Under the pieces are notes generated by a model. The model ran no database searches and was not told the DNA's origin. It saw nothing but the letters and a program-made list of their open reading frames with translations. From Polyangium sp. 6x1 (GTDB lineage: Bacteria; Myxococcota_A; Polyangia; Polyangiales; Polyangiaceae): a DNA stretch of 54,369 nucleotides. Each line of letters begins with the position of its first letter. Positions within the stretch are counted from its first letter, which is position 1. Where the stretch lies: the NCBI RefSeq assembly GCF_029946515.1, contig NZ_JARZHH010000076.1, positions 1-54,369 of the forward strand. The letters are read 5' to 3'. A program made the translations under genes and the position numbers. This document shows positions 42,491-50,481 of this stretch, in pieces.

Positions 42491-43989
42491 TGCAAGGTTC
42501 AACCCCCAAGCCTCACGCGGTCGTCATCGGCAGCGGTTTTGGTGGTCTGGCTGCGGCGGTTCGGCTGGGCGCGCGCGGCTACCGGGTGACGGTGCTGGAG
42601 AAGCTCGATGCCCCGGGCGGACGAGCCTATGTCCACCGCATCGAGGGCTTCACGTTCGACGCGGGGCCGACGGTCATCACGGCGCCCTTCCTGCTCGAAG
42701 AGCTGTGGACGCTGGCGGGTCGGCGCATGAGCGACGACATCGACATGCGACCGGTCACGCCCTTCTATCGTATCCGGTTCCATGACGGAGCCGTGTTCGA
42801 TTACACGGGGGACGCCGCGGCGATGCGCAAGGAGGTCGCCAAGCTCGCGCCGGGGGACGTGGAGGGCTACGAGCGGTTCCTCCGGACGAGCGAGGAGATC
42901 TTCCGCGTGGGCTTCGAGGAGCTCGCGCACGTGCCGTTCGGCTCGTGGTGGGACATGGCGAGGATCGTCCCCGACATGATGAAGCTCGAGAGCTATCGCT
43001 CGGTCTACAACCTCGTCGCCAAGCACGTGAAGGACGACCGGCTGCGGCAGGTGATGAGCTTCCACCCGCTGCTCGTCGGGGGAAACCCGTTCTCGACGAC
43101 CTCGATCTACACGCTGATCGCGTTCCTCGAGCGCAAGTGGGGCGTGCATTTCCCGATGGGAGGCACGGGCGCGCTCGTGAAGGGGCTCGTGCGCCTCATC
43201 GAAGGTCAGGGCGGCGAGGTCCGCTGCGGCGCGGAGGTCAAACGGATCCTGCTCGCCGGGCGGAGGGCGCGCGGCGTGGAGCTCCAGAGCGGCGAGAAGA
43301 TCGAGGCGGACGTGGTGGTGTCGAACGCGGATTCGGCCTGGACCTATCGGCACCTCGTCGACGACAACGTCCGCAAGCGCTGGACGAACGAACGTTTGGA
43401 GAAGCAACGATATTCGATGGGGCTCTTCGTCTGGTACTTTGGGACCAAACGAACCTACGAGGACGTCGCTCACCACACGATATGCCTGGGGCCGCGCTAC
43501 GAGGGGCTGCTCGACGACATCTTCCAGAGGCACGTGCTGGCGGACGATTTCAGCCTCTATCTGCACCGGCCGACGGCGACGGATCCGTCCCTCGCGCCCG
43601 CGGGCTGCGACACGTTCTACGTGCTGTCGCCCGTGCCGAACCTGGCGAGCGGGACGAACTGGGAGAAGGAAGCAGAGCCCTATCGGAAGAGGATCGAGCG
43701 CTACCTCGCCTCGACGCTGATGCCCGGGCTCGACAAGGAGATCGTGGCGTCGCGGGTGACGCACCCGCAGGAGTTCCAGGATCGGCTGCTCTCGTTCCGC
43801 GGCGCGGCGTTCGGGATGGAGCCGGTGCTGACGCAGAGCGCGTTCTTCCGCCCGCACAACGAGAGCGAGGACGTGGAGCGGCTCTACATCGTGGGCGCAG
43901 GGACCCATCCAGGCGCGGGTTTGCCCGGCGTGCTCTCCTCGGCGCGGGTGCTCGACAGGGTGGTGCCCGATGCATCCGCGCTCCATTGA
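42490..43989 (+). CDS. crtI: Phytoene desaturase
   Basis: 499 residues. FAD-binding GSGFGG at residues 14-19 is followed by the conserved LEKLDAPGGRAYVHR. The C-terminal signature of bacterial CrtI-type desaturases, VGAGTHPGAGLPGVLSSAR, is present, as are LYLHRPTATDPSLAPAG and YIVGAG. It should convert phytoene stepwise to lycopene; the exact number of steps cannot be seen. No Shine-Dalgarno precedes the ATG at 42490, and the -10 lies 7 bases upstream, suggesting a leaderless message. It overlaps crtB by 20 bases and heads the crtI-crtB-acyltransferase operon. Confidence 0.92.
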   Translation: MQGSTPKPHAVVIGSGFGGLAAAVRLGARGYRVTVLEKLDAPGGRAYVHRIEGFTFDAGPTVITAPFLLEELWTLAGRRMSDDIDMRPVTPFYRIRFHDGAVFDYTGDAAAMRKEVAKLAPGDVEGYERFLRTSEEIFRVGFEELAHVPFGSWWDMARIVPDMMKLESYRSVYNLVAKHVKDDRLRQVMSFHPLLVGGNPFSTTSIYTLIAFLERKWGVHFPMGGTGALVKGLVRLIEGQGGEVRCGAEVKRILLAGRRARGVELQSGEKIEADVVVSNADSAWTYRHLVDDNVRKRWTNERLEKQRYSMGLFVWYFGTKRTYEDVAHHTICLGPRYEGLLDDIFQRHVLADDFSLYLHRPTATDPSLAPAGCDTFYVLSPVPNLASGTNWEKEAEPYRKRIERYLASTLMPGLDKEIVASRVTHPQEFQDRLLSFRGAAFGMEPVLTQSAFFRPHNESEDVERLYIVGAGTHPGAGLPGVLSSARVLDRVVPDASALH

Positions 43990-44983
43990 GCCCGCGATGA
44001 CCCTCGGCGCGCCGCTCCTCCCCACGTCGGCCGAGCGCGCGGCTTCGGCCGACGACGTCGCCGCGTGCCGGGAGCTTTTGCGCAAAGGCTCGAAGAGCTT
44101 CCACGCCGCGTCGCTGCTCCTGCCGAAGCGGGTGCGCGTGCCCATGCTGCCGATCTACGCGTTCTGCCGCGTGGCCGACGACGTGGTCGATCAAGCGAGC
44201 GAGCCCGGCGCGGTGGAGGCGCTGCAAGCGCGGCTCGCCGCGGCGTACGAGGGCAGGCCACACGACTCGCCGGTCGACCGGGCGTTCTCGGACGTGGCGC
44301 GCGCGCACAACCTGCCGCGCGCGGTGATGGAAGGGCTCATCGAGGGGTTCGCCTGGGACGCCGAGGGGCGGCGGTACGAGACGCTGTCGGATCTGCACGC
44401 GTACTGCGCGCGCGTGGCCTCGACGGTCGGCGTGATCATGAGCGTGCTCATGGGCGTCCGGGACCCGAAGGCGCTCGCGCGCGCGTGTGACCTCGGCGTC
44501 GCCATGCAGCTCACGAACATCGCGCGCGACGTGGGCGAGGACGCGAGAAACGGGCGCGTGTACCTGCCGCTCGCGTGGCTCGAAGAGGCCGAGATCGACG
44601 TGGCGAAATGGTTGGTCCGGCCGGTGTTCACGCGCGCGCTCGGCGACGTGGTGGAGCGGCTGCTGCGGCACGCGTCGATGCTCTACGCCCGCGCGGACCT
44701 CGGGATCGCGATGCTGCCGCGCGACTGCTCTGCCTCGATCCGCGCGGCGAGCCTGATCTACGCGGACATCGGGCGCGTGATCGAGCGCGCGGGCTTCGAC
44801 TCGGTGACGAGCCGCGCCTACGTGCCGCTAAGGCGCAAGGTGTGGCTGATGCTGCGCGCGCTCGCCGCGACCACGCCGAGGGCGCCGCTGTCGCTCGTCG
44901 CCGGCGATGCCGAGGCCGATCCGCCGGCGCTGCCCGAGGTGCAGTTCCTCGTCGACGCGTGCGCGCGCTCGAGCCTGCGATGA
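43970..44983 (+). CDS. crtB: Phytoene synthase
   Basis: 337 residues of the squalene/phytoene synthase fold. The two Asp-rich motifs that bind the prenyl diphosphates are present: YAFCRVADDVVD (about 62-73) and NIARDVGEDARNGRVYLP (about 183-200). CRELLRKGSKSFHAASLLLP at the start is standard. It joins two geranylgeranyl diphosphates to 15-cis-phytoene, the first committed step. ATG 43970 lies inside crtI, which is a 20-base overlap; ATG at 43997 (MTLGAPLLP) is the other possible start. The stop overlaps the acyltransferase start by 4 bases (ATGA). Confidence 0.92.
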   Translation: MHPRSIEPAMTLGAPLLPTSAERAASADDVAACRELLRKGSKSFHAASLLLPKRVRVPMLPIYAFCRVADDVVDQASEPGAVEALQARLAAAYEGRPHDSPVDRAFSDVARAHNLPRAVMEGLIEGFAWDAEGRRYETLSDLHAYCARVASTVGVIMSVLMGVRDPKALARACDLGVAMQLTNIARDVGEDARNGRVYLPLAWLEEAEIDVAKWLVRPVFTRALGDVVERLLRHASMLYARADLGIAMLPRDCSASIRAASLIYADIGRVIERAGFDSVTSRAYVPLRRKVWLMLRALAATTPRAPLSLVAGDAEADPPALPEVQFLVDACARSSLR

Positions 44984-45786
44984 TCCCTGCGCGCAAGGTG
45001 TCCTGGTTCAACGCCTGGTTCTCGGGCCACGCGCGCTCGCGGATCCACGCGACGTTCGGCGAGGTGCGCGCGCAGGGGCTCGATCGGGCGCGGGCGCTCG
45101 CGAAGGAGGCGCCGCTGCTCGTCGTCTCGAACCACACGTCGTGGTGGGATCCGCTCGTCGCGCTGCACGTCTCGACGCACCTGCTCGGCGCGGACGGCCA
45201 CGCGATGATGGACGCGAAAAACCTCAGGCGCCTGCCGTTCTTCGCGCTCGTCGGCGCGTTCGGCGTGGACCTCGACAAACCCACGGACGGCGCGGTCGTG
45301 ATGCGCTACGCGGCGCGGCTGCTCGACACGCCGGGCAAGCTCGTGTGGGTGTATCCGCAAGGGCAGGAGCGGCCGGTCACGGAGAGGCCGCTCGGGTTCC
45401 GGCCTGGATCGGCGGAGATCGCGCGGGTCGCGCGCATGGCGCGCACGGTGCCGGTGGGGCTGCGGTACGAGTTCGGCGGAGCGGAACGTCCGACGTTGTG
45501 GCTCTCGTTCGGCGAGCCCGTGCCGGCCGAGCGGGACACGACGAAGGGCCGCGCGGCGCAAGAAGAGGCCGTGGAGGCGGAGCTCGTTCGGATCGAGCGC
45601 GCGCTCTCGGGCGAGGGCGCGGAGCGCTTCGAGGTGGTCTTCCGTGCGGCTCGCTCGCGCGTGGGCGGCGCGCTCGAAGCGATGCTCGCCGCGATGACGC
45701 GCCCGTTCGTGATGCGGGCCCCTGCGGCCGCGCCGCCGCTCAGCGCGGGGGGCGCGCGTTCGAAGGTGACCTCATCGCCGCCTTGA
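44980..45786 (+). CDS. PlsC-like acyltransferase, probable carotenoid glycoside acylation
   Basis: 268 residues of the LPLAT/PlsC superfamily. The catalytic NHTSWWD (His52, Asp57) is followed by LRRLPFFALVGAFGVDLDK and YPQGQERP, the equivalent of the family's FPEGTR block. It transfers an acyl chain from CoA or ACP to a hydroxyl. It is fused by overlap into the crtI-crtB operon; with a hydratase (crtC) and a glycosyltransferase in the same locus, the best guess is esterification of a carotenoid glycoside, as CruD does in green sulfur bacteria. A phospholipid role is the alternative. The ATG at 44980 overlaps the crtB stop. Its 3' end overlaps the convergent PAS-STAS gene by 47 bases. Confidence 0.82.
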   Translation: MIPARKVSWFNAWFSGHARSRIHATFGEVRAQGLDRARALAKEAPLLVVSNHTSWWDPLVALHVSTHLLGADGHAMMDAKNLRRLPFFALVGAFGVDLDKPTDGAVVMRYAARLLDTPGKLVWVYPQGQERPVTERPLGFRPGSAEIARVARMARTVPVGLRYEFGGAERPTLWLSFGEPVPAERDTTKGRAAQEEAVEAELVRIERALSGEGAERFEVVFRAARSRVGGALEAMLAAMTRPFVMRAPAAAPPLSAGGARSKVTSSPP

Positions 45787-46624
45787 TCGCCTCGCGCAGG
45801 TTGCTCCGCACGGTCGTCTTCGTGAGGTCGGCGCCGAGCGCGACGAGCGTCTGCGCCACGGCGGGCCTCACGCCCGTGATGATGCTTTGAGCCCCAAGTA
45901 GCGTCGTGGCGCGGATGATGCGCAGGAGGTGATCGGCCGTCGCGTCGTCGACGGCCTCGACGCCGGTGAGGTCGAGGATGACCTGCGTGGCGCCGAGCGA
46001 GACGACGGTCTGGAGAAGCCGCTCGGTGATGTCCGCGGCGCGCGCCTCGTCGAGCTGACCGACGACGGGGAGCGCGAGCACGCCGTCCCAGACCTGGATG
46101 ATCGGCGCGGACATCGAGTGGATCGTCGAGCGCTGCTGCTCGATGATCGCGAGCTTCTCCTGCAGCTCGAGCTCGCGCCGCTTCTTGTCGTCGATGTCCT
46201 GGAAGGCGCCGAAGATCCGCACGACCTCGCCGTCTTCCATCTGCGCCTGGCCCGCCGCGCGCACCCAGAGCCTGCGCTTGTGGTAGGTGAGCAGCTCGAG
46301 CTCGAGGTCGAACGGCTCACCCGCCCCCACGCACCGCTCGACGGCCTTCGAGATCGTGGGCACCCACTCGGGCGCGTAGAAGTCGATCGCGGTCGCGAGC
46401 TCCGGCGTGAAGCCGGGCGGCGTCTCGTGGATGCGGTAGGTCTCCTCGGTCCAGAAGAGCTGGTTCGAGCGGCAATCGAGCTCCCAGCCGCCGACCTTCG
46501 CGAGCGCCTGCGTCTGCTGCAGGAGGATGACGGTGCGCCGGATCGTGTCGTCGCTCAAGGTGCTCGGGTCGACGTCACGACCGACGGAGTCCTCGCGGCG
46601 CGCAGGTTGGACAGGCTGGTTCAT
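45740..46624 (-). CDS. PAS-STAS regulator (RsbR-like)
   Basis: 294 residues. A PAS domain covers about 40-150 (ALAKVGGWELDCRSNQLFWTEET, with WVRAAGQAQMEDGEVVRIFGAFQDI), a short coiled coil links it to a C-terminal STAS domain (175-285: VWDGVLALPVVGQLDEAR, VILDLTGVEAVDDATADHLLR, GVRPAVAQTLVALG). This is the plan of stressosome RsbR proteins. In the STAS loop where RsbRA has its first phospho-threonine (Asp-Thr), this protein has Asp-Asp; a Thr after Ala-Gln in the second site is kept. No RsbT- or RsbW-type kinase is nearby. It lies within the carotenoid locus, convergent with the acyltransferase and overlapping its end. Confidence 0.85.
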   Translation of the reverse strand: MNQPVQPARREDSVGRDVDPSTLSDDTIRRTVILLQQTQALAKVGGWELDCRSNQLFWTEETYRIHETPPGFTPELATAIDFYAPEWVPTISKAVERCVGAGEPFDLELELLTYHKRRLWVRAAGQAQMEDGEVVRIFGAFQDIDDKKRRELELQEKLAIIEQQRSTIHSMSAPIIQVWDGVLALPVVGQLDEARAADITERLLQTVVSLGATQVILDLTGVEAVDDATADHLLRIIRATTLLGAQSIITGVRPAVAQTLVALGADLTKTTVRSNLREAIKAAMRSPSNARPPR

Positions 46625-46795
46625 GGGACCTCAAACGTTTTGAAGACGGATGACCACCCCTCCCCACCACGAGGATCGATACCACGAATGATCGCGGCGG
46701 ATCGCGGCCTCGTGCACGATTCCCCGCGTAAAATTCGCCAAAATCACGACATCACGCCGGTGCCGTGACGCCGCAGCGCCAACGCATCGACGGTG

Positions 46796-47989
46796 TTACG
46801 CGGACGTACGTTCGGGCTGGCGCAAATGGCCCGTGCGGTCGACGACGAGGACCCGATCCCGCCAGAGGACCGTGCGCGATCGCAAGGCCCGCGTAAAGGC
46901 GACGGCGAGCACGACGTCGGCGAGGACAGAGTCCCGCAGCGCGACGGCGAGGCCCACGGGGCGCCCCGCCATCCGCGCAGCGACGAGCGCGATGACGAGG
47001 CGCGCGAGCAGCGCGAGCAGCGCCGCGCCGAGGGCGACCTGCGGGACGACGAACGCGAGCGCCGTCGCGAGCACGACGATGGGCCAGGTGGCGAAGAAGA
47101 GCGCGGGGTAGCTCCACAGGAGCAGCGGCCTCTGCGCGCGGATCACCGTGAGCCACCGGGAGAAGCGCGTGATCACGGCCTCCCACGATCGTCCCTGCGC
47201 GAGCGAGCGCGCCACGATCGGCACCGCCACGACCGAGCCGCCTCTCTCGCGGACGCGACGCGCGATCTCCATGTCCTCGCCGAGGTAGTCGACGAGCGAG
47301 CCGAAGCCGCCGATCGTCGCGAGCACGCTCGCGCGGATGGCGAAGAGCTTGCCGACGAGGCCTTTCGGGTCGAGCCGCGCGAGGACGGGGAAGGCGTGGA
47401 GCGAGGCGCCGAGGACAGCCGCGGAGGCATGATCGCCGAGCGTCCGCGGCGGCGCGTGCTCGGCCGGCGGCGCCCACGCGACCCACGCGGGCGAGGCAGA
47501 GGCGAGCGGCGCGACGAGGACATCGAGGTCGATACCCGCGAGATCGACGTCGCTGTCGGTGACGATGAGGATGTCGGCGCCCTCGGCCGCGGCCGCGAGC
47601 TGCGCAGCCTTGCGGTTCGGACCTCCGCCGCCCGTGAAGACGATCTCGGCCTCGATCCCGGCGCGCCCGAGCGCCTCGGTGGCCCTCTGCGCCGCGGGCA
47701 AGGCGAGGTCGGACGCCTGCTCCATCGCGAAACGGCACCGGACGTCGAAGGATCGCTTCGCGTGGGCGAGCGAGGCGAGCGTCCGTTCGAGCGAAGGCTC
47801 GCTCCCCGCGCACGGGCGCACGACGAGGACGGAGGGTTTTTCCTGCCAGACGAGCACGCCCGTGCCTCGTCGGCGCGCGGCGCGCGTCGTGAACGTCGCC
47901 CGCCGAGCCGCTTCGAGCGAGACGCAAGTGACCGCGAAGGACCAGCCGAAGAGAAAAAAACCGAGCAGGCTGGGGATGTCCGGCGTCAT
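46796..47989 (-). CDS. Family 2 glycosyltransferase, probable carotenoid glycosyltransferase
   Basis: 397 residues. An N-terminal membrane helix (LLGFFLFGWSFAVTCVSL) and two or three C-terminal ones (LLLWSYPALFFATWPIVVLA and VALGAALLALLARLVIALV) enclose a GT-A domain: VLVVRPCAGSEPSLERTL, the metal-binding TDSDVD (residues 144-149), DYLGEDMEIARR (ED), and the end motif RFSRWLTVIR. The arrangement recalls ceramide-glucosyltransferase and CruC-like enzymes that use UDP-glucose at the membrane. Given crtC just upstream, I infer the substrate is a 1-hydroxy carotenoid. The ATG at 47989 overlaps the crtC stop (ATGA), so they are coupled. Confidence 0.85.
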   Translation of the reverse strand: MTPDIPSLLGFFLFGWSFAVTCVSLEAARRATFTTRAARRRGTGVLVWQEKPSVLVVRPCAGSEPSLERTLASLAHAKRSFDVRCRFAMEQASDLALPAAQRATEALGRAGIEAEIVFTGGGGPNRKAAQLAAAAEGADILIVTDSDVDLAGIDLDVLVAPLASASPAWVAWAPPAEHAPPRTLGDHASAAVLGASLHAFPVLARLDPKGLVGKLFAIRASVLATIGGFGSLVDYLGEDMEIARRVRERGGSVVAVPIVARSLAQGRSWEAVITRFSRWLTVIRAQRPLLLWSYPALFFATWPIVVLATALAFVVPQVALGAALLALLARLVIALVAARMAGRPVGLAVALRDSVLADVVLAVAFTRALRSRTVLWRDRVLVVDRTGHLRQPERTSA

Positions 47990-48939
47990 GGCGAGGCGCG
48001 TCGCATCCGATAAGGGAGCATGAACTGCACCGCCGGGGTCCGGAACCGATCGAGCGAGAGCGCCTCGTGCACGCCGTGCGCGTCTTCGCCGAGATAACGG
48101 CCCGAGAGCTGCGAGCGCGCATAAAAAGGCGTGTCTTCGAGGGTGCGCACGACCCGCGGGGACGTACCCGGATCGACCCGCACGATCCGCTCCATGCCCC
48201 AGAGCGTGCGCGGCGCGCGCGTGGGGGCGAGCGGCTCGAGGGGCTCCGCGCGTCCGTCGGCGTCGAAGCTGTGCTGGATGAGATCACGGGTTCCATCCCG
48301 ACGAACCGAGTCGTACGTCACGACGGTGCGACGCCGCGTGGTGGCGCGGCCCCAGTTCCAGCCGGAAAAGCCGTCTTCGAGTGGCTCGCTGCCGAAGTTC
48401 GAATCGACGTAGGCCATGCCCGTCCACCGCGCGCTCGCGGGGCGGCGGATGTCGACCTCGGCGCGGGCGATCGGCGCGATCGGCGCCCAGCGGTGACGGC
48501 CGTTCGTGTCGAGGACGAACGATGCATCGGCGAGCGCGAGCGGGTGGATCCGCACGGTGCCCGAGACGCGGCCGGGCAGCGGCGCGGTCGCCTCTTCGAA
48601 GTGGACGGTGAAGGTGTCGTCTTGCCACTCCATCGAGCTCGGGCCGATGACGAGCGCCGAGCGATAACGGCGAACATCGGTCCCGCCCCGCTCGGTGAAC
48701 GACCACGCGTCGCGCGCGGGCCCATAGAGCGCGACGTTCATCGAGCAATGGGCGAGCGGGTCGGCGGGGCCGCGCTTGCGTGCGGCCGCGTAAAACGGCG
48801 AAAATACGCTCCCGACGAGGCCGATGATGGTGATGCCGCAACGGCCGTCATCGCTCAGCGCGTCTAGATACCACCACGCATAACCGTTTCGCGCGATCGG
48901 CTCGTCGAAGCGAGGTCCTCGATCACGGCCTTCGCGCAG
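47986..48939 (-). CDS. crtC: Carotenoid 1,2-hydratase, start uncertain
   Basis: About 317 residues. The protein aligns with CrtC: FDEPIARNGYAWWYLDALSDDG and GITIIGLVGSVFSPFY at the N-terminus, WSFTERGG, HRWAPIAPIARAEVDI, YVDSNFGSEPLEDGFSGWNWGRA and the C-terminal RSQLSGRYLGEDAHGVHEALSLDRF. It adds water across the terminal psi-end double bond to give 1-hydroxy carotenoids. No ATG, GTG or TTG lies in frame between this region and GTG at 49056; the placed start is CTG at 48939, which gives a normal N-terminal length, while GTG 49056 would mean a 193-base overlap with crtD. Between crtD and the glycosyltransferase, it is the middle gene of an overlapping operon. Confidence 0.82.
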   Translation of the reverse strand: MREGRDRGPRFDEPIARNGYAWWYLDALSDDGRCGITIIGLVGSVFSPFYAAARKRGPADPLAHCSMNVALYGPARDAWSFTERGGTDVRRYRSALVIGPSSMEWQDDTFTVHFEEATAPLPGRVSGTVRIHPLALADASFVLDTNGRHRWAPIAPIARAEVDIRRPASARWTGMAYVDSNFGSEPLEDGFSGWNWGRATTRRRTVVTYDSVRRDGTRDLIQHSFDADGRAEPLEPLAPTRAPRTLWGMERIVRVDPGTSPRVVRTLEDTPFYARSQLSGRYLGEDAHGVHEALSLDRFRTPAVQFMLPYRMRRASP

Positions 48940-50396
48940 AGACGCCCGCTCAGCGCCGCCATCGGCACGCCCGCCCCCGGATGCGCGGCTCCGCCCGCCA
49001 GGTAGAGCCCCGGGATCTTCGTGCGAGACGACGCCCGGACGAACGGGGACTTCCACCCGTGCGACGCCGGTCCGTACAGGGCCCCCCCCGTCGCCGGGAA
49101 CATGCGATTGAACTCGCTCGGCGTCGTCACGACGGGCGGCGCGGCAAACGGCGGAAAGACGAGACCCGCCCGCTCGAGGAGCGAGAACGCTGCTGTTTCG
49201 CATTGCTTGATCTCCGACGTGGTGAGGGCGCGCTGATCCCCGCGGGCCGGCGCATTGACGAGGCAGAGGAACCGCTCGGGGCCCGGAGGCGCGCGATCCC
49301 CGTCGTCGCGATCCTGGGCGCAGACGTACACCGTGGGCTCGCGAGGCAGGACCCCGCGCTCGAAGAGGTCGCGGAATTCCTCGTGGTAGTCCTTCGAAAA
49401 AAACACGTTGTGGCGCGTGAGCGGATAGGCGCCCCGGGCCTCGGCCACGAAGGCCCAGGTGACGGCCGAAAGGGAGCGCTCCGCGGGCGCCGGGATGGCC
49501 CGCCTTCCGGTCGCGCCGAGCATGCCCTCGAAGAGCGCCGCCGGATCCCCATTGTGGACGACGAGGTCGGCCGAGAGACGCTCGCCCGAGGCGAGGCGCA
49601 CGCCCGCGGCGCGGTCGCCGGAGACGACGAGCTCCGTGACGTGCTCGCCGCATCGAATCGTGACGCCGAGGCGCTCGGCCACCCGCGCGAGCGCCTCGGC
49701 GACGCGGTACATGCCGCCCTCGACGAGGTAGACGCCGTCGCGCTCGACCTGGGCGATCACGTTGAGCGTGGCCGGCGCGAGGAACGGCGACGAGCCGCAA
49801 TAGGTGGCGTACCGGCCGAAGAGCTGGCGCAGGCGTGCGTCTCGAAAAAACTCGCCGAGGGCCTTCCAGAGGGTCCGGTGGCCGTCGATGGAGAGCATTC
49901 CCTGGAGGCCGAGCGCGCCGACCGCGACCATCGCCGAGCCGAGGCTCGGGCGCTCGGAGCAGAGGAACGGCTTGTGGACAGCGTCGTAAATGCGCTGGGT
50001 GTACGCGCAGAACCGACGGTATCCCTCGCCCTCGGCGCGGCCGGCGAACGTCGATATGGCCTCGACGGACCGGTCGAGATCAGCGTACAAATCGAGGGTG
50101 GGCCCCTCTCCCCAGGCGTGTCGCGCCAGGACCTCCGCCCGCCGAAGGGCGAGCTCGGCGTCGAGCGAGGTCCCGGCCGAGGAAAACACCTCCTCGAGGA
50201 CCCAGCGCATCGTCATGACCGTAGGACCGGCATCGATCGCGCGACCGGCCACGTCGACCTGCCGCATCTTGCCGCCGACCTTGGGCGCGCGTTCGAGGAC
50301 CACGACCTCGATCCCCCGACGAGCGAGCTCCAGCGCCGACACGAGGCCGCCCACGCCGGCGCCGATCACCAACGCACGGCTCGTCCGATCCGCCAT
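48864..50396 (-). CDS. crtD: Hydroxy-/methoxyneurosporene desaturase-like carotenoid dehydrogenase
   Basis: 510 residues. It has the FAD fold (VIGAGVGGL, then LERAPKVGGKMR) and the CrtI/CrtD C-terminal block LYLAGGAAHPGAGVPMAALSGR. The features DAGPTVMTMRWVLEEVF and YATYCGSSPFLAPATL match the CrtD branch that introduces the 3,4 double bond next to a 1-hydroxy or 1-methoxy end group, rather than the CrtI branch; crtC directly downstream supports this. It starts at ATG 50396, about 85 bases from the divergent crtE. Its 3' end overlaps the crtC start. Confidence 0.85.
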   Translation of the reverse strand: MADRTSRALVIGAGVGGLVSALELARRGIEVVVLERAPKVGGKMRQVDVAGRAIDAGPTVMTMRWVLEEVFSSAGTSLDAELALRRAEVLARHAWGEGPTLDLYADLDRSVEAISTFAGRAEGEGYRRFCAYTQRIYDAVHKPFLCSERPSLGSAMVAVGALGLQGMLSIDGHRTLWKALGEFFRDARLRQLFGRYATYCGSSPFLAPATLNVIAQVERDGVYLVEGGMYRVAEALARVAERLGVTIRCGEHVTELVVSGDRAAGVRLASGERLSADLVVHNGDPAALFEGMLGATGRRAIPAPAERSLSAVTWAFVAEARGAYPLTRHNVFFSKDYHEEFRDLFERGVLPREPTVYVCAQDRDDGDRAPPGPERFLCLVNAPARGDQRALTTSEIKQCETAAFSLLERAGLVFPPFAAPPVVTTPSEFNRMFPATGGALYGPASHGWKSPFVRASSRTKIPGLYLAGGAAHPGAGVPMAALSGRLCAKAVIEDLASTSRSRETVMRGGI

Positions 50397-50426
50397 GAGC
50401 CCGTACCTACAACAACCTTGGAGGCT

Positions 50427-50473
50427 TGTCTAGAGTTTGTACAGCATGACCCATCAAACCCTTGACAAGGGTT
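50427..50473. promoter_or_regulatory. crtD/crtE intergenic operator region
   Basis: The 85 bases between crtD and crtE carry two features. A 17-base palindrome, AACCCTTG-A-CAAGGGTT, lies at 50457-50473, 8 bases before the crtE ATG, with eight-base perfect arms. CTTGTCTAGAG (50425-50435) and TTTGTACAGCA (50436-50446) look like adjacent 11-base direct repeats. Both are candidate sites for the CarH-like repressor or another regulator. Exact promoters could not be placed. Confidence 0.55.
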
Positions 50474-50481
50474 AAACATCC

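Noticed and set aside
50462-50467. TTGACA as a -35 for crtE
   Set aside because: It is inside the 17-base palindrome and would place the -10 after the ATG at 50482; only valid if translation starts at 50500, for which there is no direct support.
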